A DNA stretch of 64,000 bases from positions 558,001-622,000 of the forward strand of contig CAVZDY010000004.1 of assembly GCA_963774195.1 (NCBI GenBank). The letters are read 5' to 3'. The stretch is from Roseiarcus sp963774195 (lineage in GTDB: Bacteria; Pseudomonadota; Alphaproteobacteria; Rhizobiales; Beijerinckiaceae). A program made the position numbers and the translations under genes. Shown piece by piece: positions 44,458 through 55,100 of this stretch (the first letter of the stretch is position 1; each line of letters begins with the position of its first letter). The notes beneath the pieces are model-generated. The model was given only the letters and a program-made list of their open reading frames with translations, made no database searches and had not been told where the DNA came from.

Positions 44458-45306
44458 TCAGCCGAGCAGCGCACGCAGGAAGCGCGCGCCCTGGCTGGCC
44501 AGTTCGTCCTGCGAGGGCGCCAGCGGTCGCCAGATCGACGCCGCCTTCGCGATCTCCACCGCGCCGGGGGTGAAGGACTCGATGACGACTGCGCCGTCGT
44601 ACTCGATGTCGCGCAGCGCATCGCGAATTCCGTTCCAGTCCTGATGGCCGGAGCCGGGAATGCCGCGATCGTTCTCGCATGCGTGGAAATGGCCGAGCAG
44701 ACCCTTTCCGACGCTGCGGATCGCATCCGGGATGCTTTTTTCTTCGATGTTCGCATGGAACGTGTCGATGTGAATCTTGTAGGCCGGGCTGTCGACCTCT
44801 CGCACGAGCGTAACGGCTTGTTCCGTCAGGTTGATCATGTCGCTCTCGAACCGGTTCAGGGGTTCGACGCCGACCGTGACGCCAGCGTCGCTCGCGACCT
44901 TGCCAAGCTCCCGCAGGTTCTCGACGCACCACACCCATTCGCGCTTCTTCTGCTCATCGGAAACGAGACGGGTCTTGCCGACCGCGGAGTAGATCGGTCC
45001 CGAGAACAGGGCGCCGCCCACTTTCTCCGCAAACCGAATGCTTTCCTTGATGTAGTCCGCGCCATTCCTACGAATTGCCGGATCCTCGTTGGAAATGTCA
45101 CGCGTAGGCCCAAACGCGCCGCAGACCGTCACCGAGAGGCCGTTATCGTGGGCCATTTTCCGCAGCAGTTCGGCGTCAATGATCGACGCGTCGTCGAGCG
45201 CGACCTCAAGAACGTCGAACCCCATCTGCTTCACCTTGGGAATGAGGTCGAATTCCTTGGTGCTGAACGGCGACGTCCAAACCCAGGTGTTCACACCAAT
45301 CTTCAT
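44458..45306 (-). CDS. Ketose 3-epimerase (tagatose/psicose 3-epimerase-like)
   Basis: A 282-residue AP-endonuclease-2-type TIM barrel. The metal ligands and substrate residues of D-tagatose/D-allulose 3-epimerases are visible: GVEPLNRFESD (Glu), KIHIDTFHANIEE (Asp and His), LGHFHACENDRGIPGSGH (His, Arg) and VVIESFTPG (Glu). It interconverts ketoses at C3. First gene of the minus-strand cluster; the gap to the XylR gene is about 110 bases. Exact sugar unknown. Confidence 0.88.
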   Translation of the reverse strand: MKIGVNTWVWTSPFSTKEFDLIPKVKQMGFDVLEVALDDASIIDAELLRKMAHDNGLSVTVCGAFGPTRDISNEDPAIRRNGADYIKESIRFAEKVGGALFSGPIYSAVGKTRLVSDEQKKREWVWCVENLRELGKVASDAGVTVGVEPLNRFESDMINLTEQAVTLVREVDSPAYKIHIDTFHANIEEKSIPDAIRSVGKGLLGHFHACENDRGIPGSGHQDWNGIRDALRDIEYDGAVVIESFTPGAVEIAKAASIWRPLAPSQDELASQGARFLRALLG

Positions 45307-45435
45307 GGTTCGGTTCCCCCCGAGAATCGCGGAACCCGGCGGGCGCGCGATGGATTTTGGGACCTATTTCAATCCGCCGGATCGCGGCGTAAATGAGTAT
45401 TCGCGCTAGAAAAATGAGATATCTGACGGCAGCCG

Positions 45436-45525
45436 GCGCTCGACAGCGGGATACTGTGTGGTCAGGATGTCTCGAAGGCCGTCGCGCTAGGCGCGCACGG
45501 TGCGCTGTTAGGGCATCTGTTCCTG
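45436..45525 (+). pseudogene. Fragment of an FMN-dependent alpha-hydroxyacid dehydrogenase
   Basis: One plus-strand frame reads LDSGILCGQDVSKAVALGA then HGALLGHLFLYG, close to the C-terminal FMN-binding segment of lactate dehydrogenase/glycolate oxidase proteins (consensus DGGIRSGQDVLKALALGA, then G-x-L-x-GRAFLYG). A stop lies a few codons before it and the match ends after FLYG, so only about 30 codons remain. The rest of the 313-base gap (45307-45620) shows nothing recognisable. Confidence 0.45.
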
Positions 45526-45620
45526 TACGGACGGCCGAACGGGAGATCTTTCAGCCCCAGGCGGTGCTCGGGAGGCCTGTCTAGTCGCCAAGGCCGTGCT
45601 GAACGCAAGGGCAACGACAC

Positions 45621-47738
45621 GTGGAAAATGCTCGTCGAGAATTTTCCCTGACCGGCAATGGTTCTGAACGGCACGGCGGTTCCGCTTGGTGGCCGGCTGT
45701 GGCGATCGGGTTGGCCAATCGGTATGGGGCGGCCGAGCAAGCCGTGCGCGCCGCAGCGCCTGCGCTGTTGTTTGGGCTGCGTCTGTGGGCTTCCGTTTGT
45801 CTCGCGCTTTATGTCGCGTTCTGGCTCCAGCTCGATGCTCCGTATTGGGCCGGCGCCTCGGCGGCTATCATGTGCCAGCCCCAGCTCGGCGCCTCGTTGC
45901 GCAAAGGGTGGTTTCGCATAATCGGCACTGTGATCGGCGCGTCCATGAGCGTGTTGGTGGTCGCCTGTTTTCCGCAGGATCGCGCGCTCTATCTCGGGGC
46001 CCTGGCCGTATGGGCCGCAGCCTGCGCGTTCGCCGCAACAATTTTGCGCAACTTCGCGTCCTACTCCGCGGCGCTCTCTGGCTATACGGTTGCAATCATT
46101 GCCGGCGACTTGTTCGGTTCCACCGGCGGCGTGGACGCAAACGCCGCGTTCCTACTCGCCGTCGCCCGGGGTAGCGAGACCTGCCTCGGCATCGTCTGCG
46201 CCGGCATCGTTCTCGCGGGCACCGATCGCGGCGGCGCCCGGCGCCGGCTGGCTGCGCAGTTCGCGGATCTGTCGGCCGAGATGGCCGCCGGCTTCGTCGA
46301 CACATTGGCGAGGGCGGGGCCCGGATTCGTCGACATGCAGCCCGTTCGTCGCAAATTCATACCGCGCGTCGTCGCCCTCGATCCCGTGATCGACCAGACG
46401 CTCGGGGAATTGGCGGAAATTCGCTATTACTCGCCGGTTTTACAGAACGCGGTGGACGGGCTGTTCACCGCGCTCTCCGGCTGGCGCGCGGTCGCCAATC
46501 ACTTGCAGCAGGCGCCCACTTTGGAGGCCCGGCAAGACGTCGCCGCCGTCCTCGAAAACGTGCCGCTGGAGTTGCGACCGGCGTCGCAGTCGAGCCCATC
46601 GAGCTGGCTCGACGACCCGGTCGCTCTGCACGGGATCTGCGAGTCGACCGTTCGGCGATTGTGCGCGCTGCCGGCCAAGACGCCCTCGGCGCGTCTGTTA
46701 GCCGACAAAACGGCCGAGACCTTGGTCGGCATCGCGCATGCGCTCAACGGCCTTGCGTTGCTTACTGCCGATTCGGCGCAATCCGTGCCGCGCCGCCTCA
46801 AGCGCCTTCGCGTGGCCGATTGGCTGCCCGCGCAGATCAATGCCGGCCGCGCCTTCGTTGCGATCGGCGCCGTTGCGCTGTTCTGGATCGTCACCGCGTG
46901 GCCGGGCGGCGGCAGCGCAATAACGTTCGCTTCTATCGTCGTCCTGCTGCTCGCGCCGCGCGCCGAACAGGCCTACAGCAGCGCCCTGTTCTTCACCCTG
47001 GGCGTCAGCATTGACGTCGTCGTCGCGGCGATCCTCCTGTTTGCGGTCCTGCCAGAACTTGGCGTGGAGACCTTTGCCGGCTTCAGCCTCGTGCTGGCGG
47101 TTTACCTCGTGCCGCTCGGCTTGCTGCTGGCGCAAACGCGACCGCCGTGGCAGGTCGCGGCGGTCGCCGCGACGGCGCTGTTCATGCCGCTGCTGCAACC
47201 GGCCAACCCGATGGTCTACAATCTCCAGGCGTTTTACAACGCCAGCTCGGTCATCGTCTTCGGCGCCGGTTTTGGGATGCTATCGTTTCGCCTGCTGCCG
47301 CCATTGTCGCCGGCGTTCCGCACACGCCGGTTGCTCGCGCTGACCTTGCGCGATTTGCGTAATCTTACGATCGGTCGCTGCCGACATGACTGGGAGAGCC
47401 TCGTGCGCGGTCGGCTCGCCGCCATGCCGGACGCGGCGACGCCGCTGCAGGCCGCGCAGCTCGTGACGGCTCTCTCGGCCGGCAGCGAGATCATCCAATT
47501 GCGGCACGCCGCGCCTCACCTTGGTCTCGGTCCGCAGCTCGGCGCCGCCCTAGCGGCGCTGGCGGAAGCCGACAGCGCGCGGGCGATCGCCCTGCTTTCC
47601 CGGCTCGACCGGCTCGTCGCCGACGCCGCCGGTGGGCCGCCAACTCAATTCGTCCTGCGAGTGCGGAGCAGCATTCTCGTGCTCTCCGAGGCTCTGTCAA
47701 AGCACTCTGAATACTTCGACGGTGAGGCGCGGGCATGA
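45621..47738 (+). CDS. FUSC-family inner-membrane efflux protein (AaeB-like)
   Basis: A 705-residue membrane protein starting at GTG 45621. Two blocks of about six helices (residues about 45-195 and 410-560) flank a soluble region, the layout of AaeB/YccS-like fusaric-acid-resistance proteins that export aromatic carboxylates. The first block contains YWAGASAAIMCQPQLGASLRKGWFRIIGT, here cited in part as PQLGASLRKG, typical of the family. It overlaps the DUF1656 gene by four bases and forms a three-gene efflux operon with it and the HlyD-like protein. Confidence 0.9.
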   Translation: MENARREFSLTGNGSERHGGSAWWPAVAIGLANRYGAAEQAVRAAAPALLFGLRLWASVCLALYVAFWLQLDAPYWAGASAAIMCQPQLGASLRKGWFRIIGTVIGASMSVLVVACFPQDRALYLGALAVWAAACAFAATILRNFASYSAALSGYTVAIIAGDLFGSTGGVDANAAFLLAVARGSETCLGIVCAGIVLAGTDRGGARRRLAAQFADLSAEMAAGFVDTLARAGPGFVDMQPVRRKFIPRVVALDPVIDQTLGELAEIRYYSPVLQNAVDGLFTALSGWRAVANHLQQAPTLEARQDVAAVLENVPLELRPASQSSPSSWLDDPVALHGICESTVRRLCALPAKTPSARLLADKTAETLVGIAHALNGLALLTADSAQSVPRRLKRLRVADWLPAQINAGRAFVAIGAVALFWIVTAWPGGGSAITFASIVVLLLAPRAEQAYSSALFFTLGVSIDVVVAAILLFAVLPELGVETFAGFSLVLAVYLVPLGLLLAQTRPPWQVAAVAATALFMPLLQPANPMVYNLQAFYNASSVIVFGAGFGMLSFRLLPPLSPAFRTRRLLALTLRDLRNLTIGRCRHDWESLVRGRLAAMPDAATPLQAAQLVTALSAGSEIIQLRHAAPHLGLGPQLGAALAALAEADSARAIALLSRLDRLVADAAGGPPTQFVLRVRSSILVLSEALSKHSEYFDGEARA

Positions 47739-47938
47739 AGTTCGTCGAGGTCAATCTGTTCGGCGTGTATGTGGCGCCAATCTCTCTGATGCTGGTCGCC
47801 GCCTGGCTCGTCACGATCGGGCTGCGTCGGCTCGCCGCAAAATACGGACTGCTGCGCTATGTTTGGCATCCGGCGCTGTTCGTTGGGGCGGTTTACATGA
47901 TCGTTCTCTCGTCGATCGTTTTGTTTATGGCGCGGTGA
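47735..47938 (+). CDS. DUF1656 small membrane protein (AaeX-like)
   Basis: A 67-residue protein with two membrane helices (VAPISLMLVAAWLVTIGL and LFVGAVYMIVLSSIVLF). Starts EVNLFGVYVAPI, the signature of the DUF1656/AaeX family always found between FUSC pumps and their HlyD partners. Function unproven; thought to assist the pump. Confidence 0.92.
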   Translation: MKFVEVNLFGVYVAPISLMLVAAWLVTIGLRRLAAKYGLLRYVWHPALFVGAVYMIVLSSIVLFMAR

Positions 47939-47945
47939 GGCAGCC

Positions 47946-49103
47946 ATGTCCGAATCCGAAGCAAAGGCGAAGCTGGAACCCAAGCCCGCCGATCGTGAGC
48001 CTGTATGGTCCCCCGACCCGCTTGCCCGCGAGAAGCCGCCGGAGTCGAAAAGGCGCTTGGCGCCGGTGTTGGTCACCCTGCTCGCCGTCGCGGTCGCCGC
48101 CGGGCTCGGGTGGGCGATGTGGGATGCGTATATCGGCGCGCCGTGGACGCGCGACGGCGCCGTGCGCGCCTATGTCGTCACGATGGCGCCGGAGGTCGCC
48201 GGGCGCATCGTCGAGCTGCCGGTGCGTGATAACCAGTTCGTCCATAAGGGCGATCTGCTGATGGTCATCGAACCGACCGACTACACGATCGCCGTCAATC
48301 AAGCCGAGGCCGCCGTGCAGCAGGCGGAGGCGAATGTGCAGAACATCGACGCGCAGCTCGATGTCCAGCAGTCGCAGATCAGTAGCAACCAGGGGCAGCT
48401 CGAGCGCGCGCAGGCGGCGCTCGTCTTCGCGCAGCAGCAATCGGGGCGCTATGGGACGCTGGCGCAAGAGGGCTGGGGCACCGTCCAGGACGCGCAACAG
48501 TACCTATCCCAGCTACACCAGCAGGAGGCGGCGGTGCGGACGGCGTCCGACAACCTCAATCTGGTGCAACGACAGATCGCGTCGCTGAAGGCGCAGAGCC
48601 TGAGCGCCCAGGCAAGCCTCGCCCAGGCCAAGGCCCAGCTCCACCAAGCGCAAGTGAACCTCGAACGCACGCGCATTCTGTCGCCGGTCGACGGCTACGT
48701 GACCAACCTGCTGGCGCAGCTCGGCGACTACATCCACGTCGGCACGAACACGATCTCGGTCGTCGACGCCAATTCATTTTGGATCGACGGGTATTTCGAG
48801 GAGACCAACCTCGCGCGCATCCGCGTGGGGGACCCGGTCGAGGTCAAGCTGATGGGCTACGGCCCGATTGTGCATGGCCATGTCGACAGCATCGCCCGCG
48901 AGGTCAACGTCGCAAACGCGTCGCCGAACGAGCAAGGCGTCGCCACAGTCAACCCGATCTTCACCTGGGTGCGGCTCGCGCAGCGGATTCCGGTGCGCGT
49001 CCACATCGATCAAGTGCCGGATGGCGTCGTTCTCGTGGCCGGGATGACCGCCACGGTGCAAATCAATGAACCCCGAGAGCCGCAGCGGAATCATTCGAGC
49101 TAA
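47946..49103 (+). CDS. HlyD/EmrA-type membrane-fusion protein of the efflux operon (AaeA-like)
   Basis: A 385-residue periplasmic adaptor. One N-terminal membrane helix (APVLVTLLAVAVAAGLGWAMW), then the conserved DAYIGAPWTRDGAVRAY, lipoyl halves around VAGRIVELPVRDNQFVHKGD and RTRILSPVDGYVTNLLAQLGD (cited in parts), a Gln/Ala-rich coiled coil (residues about 115-225), and a C-terminal barrel domain ending MTATVQI. Eight bases after the DUF1656 stop. It would couple the FUSC pump to an outer-membrane channel encoded elsewhere. Confidence 0.93.
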   Translation: MSESEAKAKLEPKPADREPVWSPDPLAREKPPESKRRLAPVLVTLLAVAVAAGLGWAMWDAYIGAPWTRDGAVRAYVVTMAPEVAGRIVELPVRDNQFVHKGDLLMVIEPTDYTIAVNQAEAAVQQAEANVQNIDAQLDVQQSQISSNQGQLERAQAALVFAQQQSGRYGTLAQEGWGTVQDAQQYLSQLHQQEAAVRTASDNLNLVQRQIASLKAQSLSAQASLAQAKAQLHQAQVNLERTRILSPVDGYVTNLLAQLGDYIHVGTNTISVVDANSFWIDGYFEETNLARIRVGDPVEVKLMGYGPIVHGHVDSIAREVNVANASPNEQGVATVNPIFTWVRLAQRIPVRVHIDQVPDGVVLVAGMTATVQINEPREPQRNHSS

Positions 49104-49176
49104 CCGCTCCGATGCAGCTCCCGACTGCACGCTCGGCAGCCGGCGCCTGTGGCGCGCTGCGTTTTGTTCTCGTCAG

Positions 49177-52100
49177 TTAGGAGAGCCGTACGGCGGCCTC
49201 CAGTCGTTCCCGGGTCGTCGCGGAGAGGCGTCTGACGCCCAACCGGTCCTGCATCGCTCTTACCACTTCCTCCTCGTCAAGGATCGTCGTCCGGAGCTCG
49301 GACGCGAGGCTGGCGAGTTCGACGAGGGGAATGTCCTTGGGGTCGCGCCGGCCCGCGCCCCGCCAAGCGGGTCCGCCGTCAGGGCCTGCGTCTCGCAGCC
49401 AGATGATTTCCCGGTCTTCTTCACGAGTCGTCTTGAAGCGGCGCCCCACCGCCTCGCGTACTCTCGCGCGGATGCCGCTTCTCGTCCTTTGAAAACCGTG
49501 CGCATCCGCGATGCGGTCGACTAGCACATCGAAGAAGATGGGCGCTTCCGATAGGACCACACGGTCGACCATCTGTTTCAGAATCTCGATGTACTCGGGA
49601 TCATAGAACCTGTTCCGGTCGGCGGTCGTGATAGCGCCGAACTCGGCGACCTCATATGCCTCTGTCACGGCCCCCGTTAGGCCGGAGGCGGGCTCGCCAA
49701 AATCGTGAGCCGCCCCTATGCGGTCCGCGTAAGCGAGCTGCGGCGCATCCTCTGTTGGCTGCGCCGTACCGCCCAATGTTTCCGCCGCCGGCTCCTCCGA
49801 GACTGGTTCGGGCTCCCTCTCTTGAGCGAGGTACTTCGGCGCCTCTATCAACTCCGTCTCCTCGGCTTCATGGGCAGGCTCGGCCATTCTCGCCTGAGCC
49901 TGCTTCGCCTCGTCGTCGGCGAGATCTTCCAGCAGCTTCTGATGGATTTTCTCCAGCGCGGCAGCGGCGTCGATCCACCACTCCGTGGACCAGATGCGCC
50001 GAATCCGCCACCCGAGGCTCGTGAGGTGCATTTCCCGCAGGCGGTCGCGATCGCGAGCCGTAGCAGAGCGATGGTAGGTGGCGCCGTCGCATTCGACTCC
50101 AGCGAGATAGCGCCCGGGTTCCCGCGGGTGAACGACGCCGAGGTCGACCCGGAAATACGAGACGCCGATCTGCGGATGAACCTCCCAGCCCTTGGCTTCG
50201 AGCGCGTGTCTGACCGCGTCTTCGAACGGACTTTCCGTGCCCCCTCCAGTGGGGGCAAACGCCTCCGCGATCGCGCGCGTGCCGCGCTGCGCAAACTCGA
50301 GGAAGTGCTTGAAGTCGGCGACGCCGCGCGCGCCCGTCCGACCGAGGTCGATCTGCTGCGGGCGCAGGGTCGAAAAGACCACCAGTTCACGGCGCGCTCG
50401 CGTGACGGCGACATTGAGGCGCCTGTGGCCGCCCTCGCCGTTCAGCGAGGAAATCTGCGCCGTCACCCGCCCTGTCTCGTCCGGCCCGACGGCGACCGAG
50501 AAGACGATGACGTCGCGCTCGTCGCCCTGCACGTTTTCGATGTTCTTGACGAGAACCGGCTCCCTTGTCTTTTCGCGGTCGAAATGCACGTCCAGGGCCG
50601 GGTCGCTGCGACGGGCCGCGTCCAGCTTGTTCTCGATCAGTTTCTGCTGCTCCGCGTTGAAGGTCACGACGCCGACGCTTTGCGACGATGTGCGCAGGCG
50701 CCTCACGACGTCCTCGACGACGGCGTCCGCTTCCTTCCGATTCACCTTCGCCTTGCCACGCTCGTAAACTCCGCCGGCGACTTCGACGAAACGGACGGCG
50801 GCGTCGCGCGTGAAGGGAGACGGGAACGTGACGAGTTCGCCGCCGTAATACTTGGCGTTGGAGAACGCGATCAGGCTTTCGTGCCGGCTGCGGTAGTGCC
50901 AGGTCAGCCTGAGCGCGGGAAGATTCGACGACAGGCATTCGTCGAGGATGCTCTGCTGCGTTTGGATGTTCTCTGGGTCGTCGTCCACACCGTCCGCATT
51001 GCGCTGGCCGATGCTGGTGGGCGGCAACTGCTCCGGATCACCGACGACCACGACCTGCGAGCCGCGCGCTATCGCGCCGATCGCGTCCCAGACGGGAACC
51101 TGCGAAGCCTCATCGAACACCACGACATCGAAAGGCTTGGCGTCTGGAGGAAGATACTGCGCGATCGACAGCGGGCTCATCATCACGCACGGCGCAAGGC
51201 GCGTGAGCACGTTCGGGATCTTGCCGAAAAGCTGGCGCAGCGGGAGATGGCGAGCCTTTTTATGCGCTTCGTGCGCGAGCGCGCCCCACTCCGGGTCGGC
51301 GCCGAAATTCGTCATCGACGGCAATTGGCCGCCAATTCGCGCGCGCAGGATTTGCTGGGACAGCCGCCCCACCCTCTCGTCGGCCGTCTTGAAAGCTTCG
51401 ATCAGGGCGTCGTGCTGTTCGGCGAGGAAGCCGCTGAGGATCGGGTCGCCGTTGACGATCTCTTCCGCGCACCATTTCGCATAGGCGTATTCGAAGACTG
51501 GCGAGATCCGATCCGCTGAAACGACCCCAGCCTCGATCGCGTCGACGAGCGACCCGAGGCCTTGCTCGCGTGCCGTCGAAGCGGCGGCCCGCCACCTCGT
51601 CCAGGGCTGGGCTCGGTTCAGGTTGGCAGTCCAACGCGACAGGTCCTCAGCGAGGGCCTCGATCCAGCCGACGCGAAGCTCGAGCAGCTTCTCCGGCTCT
51701 GATAGGGCAAGGCAACGCCCCAGTTCGCTTCCGGTCGCCTGCACAGCGGTCCAGGCCGAGGCGAATGCTTCGTAGGCGACGCGGGCCGCCCCGCCGGCGG
51801 CGAACAGGTGCGCGTAGGTCGTAAGCAGGCCCATGCAATGCTGGCGGAGGTCGTCGGCGTTCCCATTCCGCGCGCCCAGAGCTTGTAGCGCTTCTCCCAT
51901 TCGGCCGGCCCAGGCGATGAGAGGCTCGAACCGAGCTGGGTCGGTTCTCTGGCCCATCCAGAGGCCTTCCATGCCAGCGAAGGCGGGCTCCATCCGCTCC
52001 AAGGTCGAGAGCAACGGCCCGAGGGCCTGAAGAACGACAATGTCCCGGCCGATGTCGGCGGGCACGCCCGACGGGCAATAGGGCGCGAGGACCTGGCGCA

Positions 52101-55100
52101 CCTTGTTCTTCGCGCCGCCGCGGAAGAGGATCTTGGAGGCGACCGCGTTCGCCCATTTCCTCTGGAGATCCGCAAGGTCCAGGCGAACGACCGCGAGGTC
52201 GTAGCCAGCGGACAGTTCGCGCGTCTTCACCTCGATCTCGCGCAGCGTCGCGGCCGCGGCGCGCAGGGCGCGAATGCGCCGGTCGGCGTCGTCGCTCACG
52301 AGCGCCGCGCCGTCGAACGCTTCCGGTTGCAGCAGGCGCTCGCCGTAAGCGAGAAGGAGATCCAATTCCGCGGCGCCCGCGATCTCTTCGGTGAAGCCGA
52401 TGGCGGCTTCGAAAGCCGCGGCGCTCCGCTGGAGGGCGGCGAGGTCGCCCTTCATCTTTGCCGCGAGGCGAGTAAAGTCGTGCGACCACTGCGGGGTCCA
52501 TCGCGTCTGCTCGATGCCGCGCAGCCGATGAATGGACGGGTCGCCGACCGCGAGCAGCGCGGTCCTGAGGTCGCCGCAGGTCGCACGCATTTGGGAAAGG
52601 ACCTCAGGCGGGTGCGAGAGCCCGCCCTCCCAGGTCAGTTCGACGTTCGGCAAAAAGTCCCGGTCGGCGATGACGCGTCCGAACGCCTCGTAGGCGCTCA
52701 GGCCGTTTTCGCGTCGCCGGTGCAACGCGCTGACGAGGGAGTTGAGTTCGTCGCGCTTCGCGCGCAGATCCGTCGTCGCCGCGGTCCAGTCGTCCTCGGT
52801 GGCCGCGGCGCGCCTTCGCCAGGATTGCGCGAGTTGCTCGATCACCTCGGTCTTCTGCGCTTTCGTCGAGTGGCATGCGAGGCAGTAAAAGTCGAGGTCG
52901 ATCTCCTTCAGTCGCCGCTGAACGACTTCGAGCGCCGCGGTCTTTTGCGACACGAAGAGGACAGTCTTGCCGTGGGCGAGACAGTTGACGATCATGTTGG
53001 TGATCGTCTGGCTTTTGCCCGTGCCCGGCGGTCCGAACAATACGAAATCCTTGCCTCGCTGCGCCGCTACGACGGCGGCAAGCTGCGAGGAATCCGCCGA
53101 GAGGGGGGCGAAGAGTTCGCCCGGATCGACCTCACTGTCGATGTCGCGCGGGTCGATGAAGTCGCCGCCGCCGCCTCGGTAGGCGTGGGTCGGCGTGTCG
53201 ATGAGGTGCCGCACGACAGGATTGCGCTTGAGGTCCTCGGTGCGGTCGACGAGATCCTTCCACATGAGGTATTTCGTGAACGAGAGGGTCGAGAGCACGA
53301 TTCTCTCGGAGACCTCGAACCCCTGCACGTGCCTGATGTGCTGGCGGACTGCCCTCCAGGCGGCCGACACATCGAGGCTCGAAGCGAAATCCCGCTCGAC
53401 GTCCGGCATGTCGAGCGCGAAGTCCCTCTTCAGCATTTGCAGCAGCGTCGGATTGAACCTGGCATCGTCCTCGTGCAGGTGGAGCTTGAAGCCGGAGCGG
53501 ACGCTTTTCCGCTCCAGCCTGACCGGCAGCATCATCAGCGGAGCGAGGCAGGGCGAGCCGCCGGTCACTTGCGTCCAATTCAAGAAGCCGAGGCACAGAT
53601 AAAGGATGTTCGCGCCGCCCTCTTCGAACGCAAGCCGGGAGGCGCGGTAAAGTTCGGTGAGGCGCGTTTCGATCTCCTCGTCCGAAACCACGGAATGAAG
53701 TTCGTCGCGGCCGAGCGCGTCGAGGAGGGCGTCGCGCCGGAGATCCGCGTTCTCCCGCAGCCGAAGGAGCTCGGGGTCGCGCCCATCGGAGCCGTCGAGG
53801 ATCTTGCTTCGCCCGAATATCTTAAAGCCTTTGCGACCTGAAAGCCCGGCCACGAGCTTCGGCGCATCGGGACACTCCAGTGCGATGGTCGCCTTGCTTT
53901 CCTTGAAGTTGAGAAGGCGGTTGCGAAGCGAGAGATCAAGGAGGCTCGCCTTCCACTGCTCCAAGCGATCCTTGGGCCGCTCAATGTCGGGCGCGCTATG
54001 ATCGAGGTCCTCTTCGAATGCGGGCGGCTCCTCGATTTCGGCCGCCTGCGCCGAATCCGTCTGCGGCTGCGCGGCGGGTGAGGAGCCGTCCAAGTTCAAT
54101 GGGCGCACCGCCACGGTGCGCGCCCGTTTGACGTCGACCGCGAGTTCGAATGCCTTCTCGGCGTCCTCGGCGATGTGTTTCCTTGCGAGGTCGACCGCTT
54201 GTCGGAATCGCGCCGGATTCTGTCCGGTCATCGCGGTCGTCTCGACGAGAACGATCTCGTCGAGGTCGACGCGCTTGCGGATGGCCTGCGCGTCCTCGAC
54301 GACCGCGGTCGTGAAGTCCTCGTCGACCAGCCAGAGGCCGGCGAAGGCGTGCCCCGAGGTTAGCACGACGAGCGGATTGAGCCCGGCCTGCTCCAAGCAG
54401 GACGCGTAGAAGAGGGTCAGGTCGAGGCACGTGCCGATCCGCCGGACGAGAAGGTCGCCCGGTCCTCGCACAGGCTGGCCTTGGCGCTCGAAACTCTTCG
54501 GGGGCAGCGCGTAGCCGATGCCATGCGCGGCGAGCGCGGCCCAGATCGCTTCGGCGATCTCCCAGGCGCGCGCCTTCTTTTTGGTCTTGTATCCGTCAAT
54601 CGCGGCGTCTCGGCCTGCTTTCGCCAGCTTGTCGGCGGCTTCCCGAAGGATCACGTCGACGTTCGGATCGGTTGGTCGGACGAAGGCGGCGAGAAGTTCC
54701 GGCGCCGACCCAACTCCGCCCCAATGGTTCGGCGGCAGCAGGTTGATCTCGACGTTCCGCGAGGCGACCTCCCTGCCCTCGGATGTGACGCGGACCTTCA
54801 GTTCGGCGCGGCGCGAGGCGGTCAGGCCGGCAAGGAAGCCGTGGTCGAGCTTGATGTCGACGAGCCGTAAGTGGTGGTCGGACTTCGGCGCAACCGACAC
54901 GATGCGCCAAACGCCCGGCGACACGAAGGGTGGTTCAGACGCGAGGTGCGCCTCGACGTCGCGAAGCTCTTCGGCCTTGCCGTTCTTGATCGCGAGGTCG
55001 CGGATGATCGGAACCGCGTTCTGGTAGAAGGCAAGGTTGACGTTTGCGGCGACCAAGCACTCGATCTGGACCCCGGCTTCTGTCGTCGCTGTAGGCTCGG

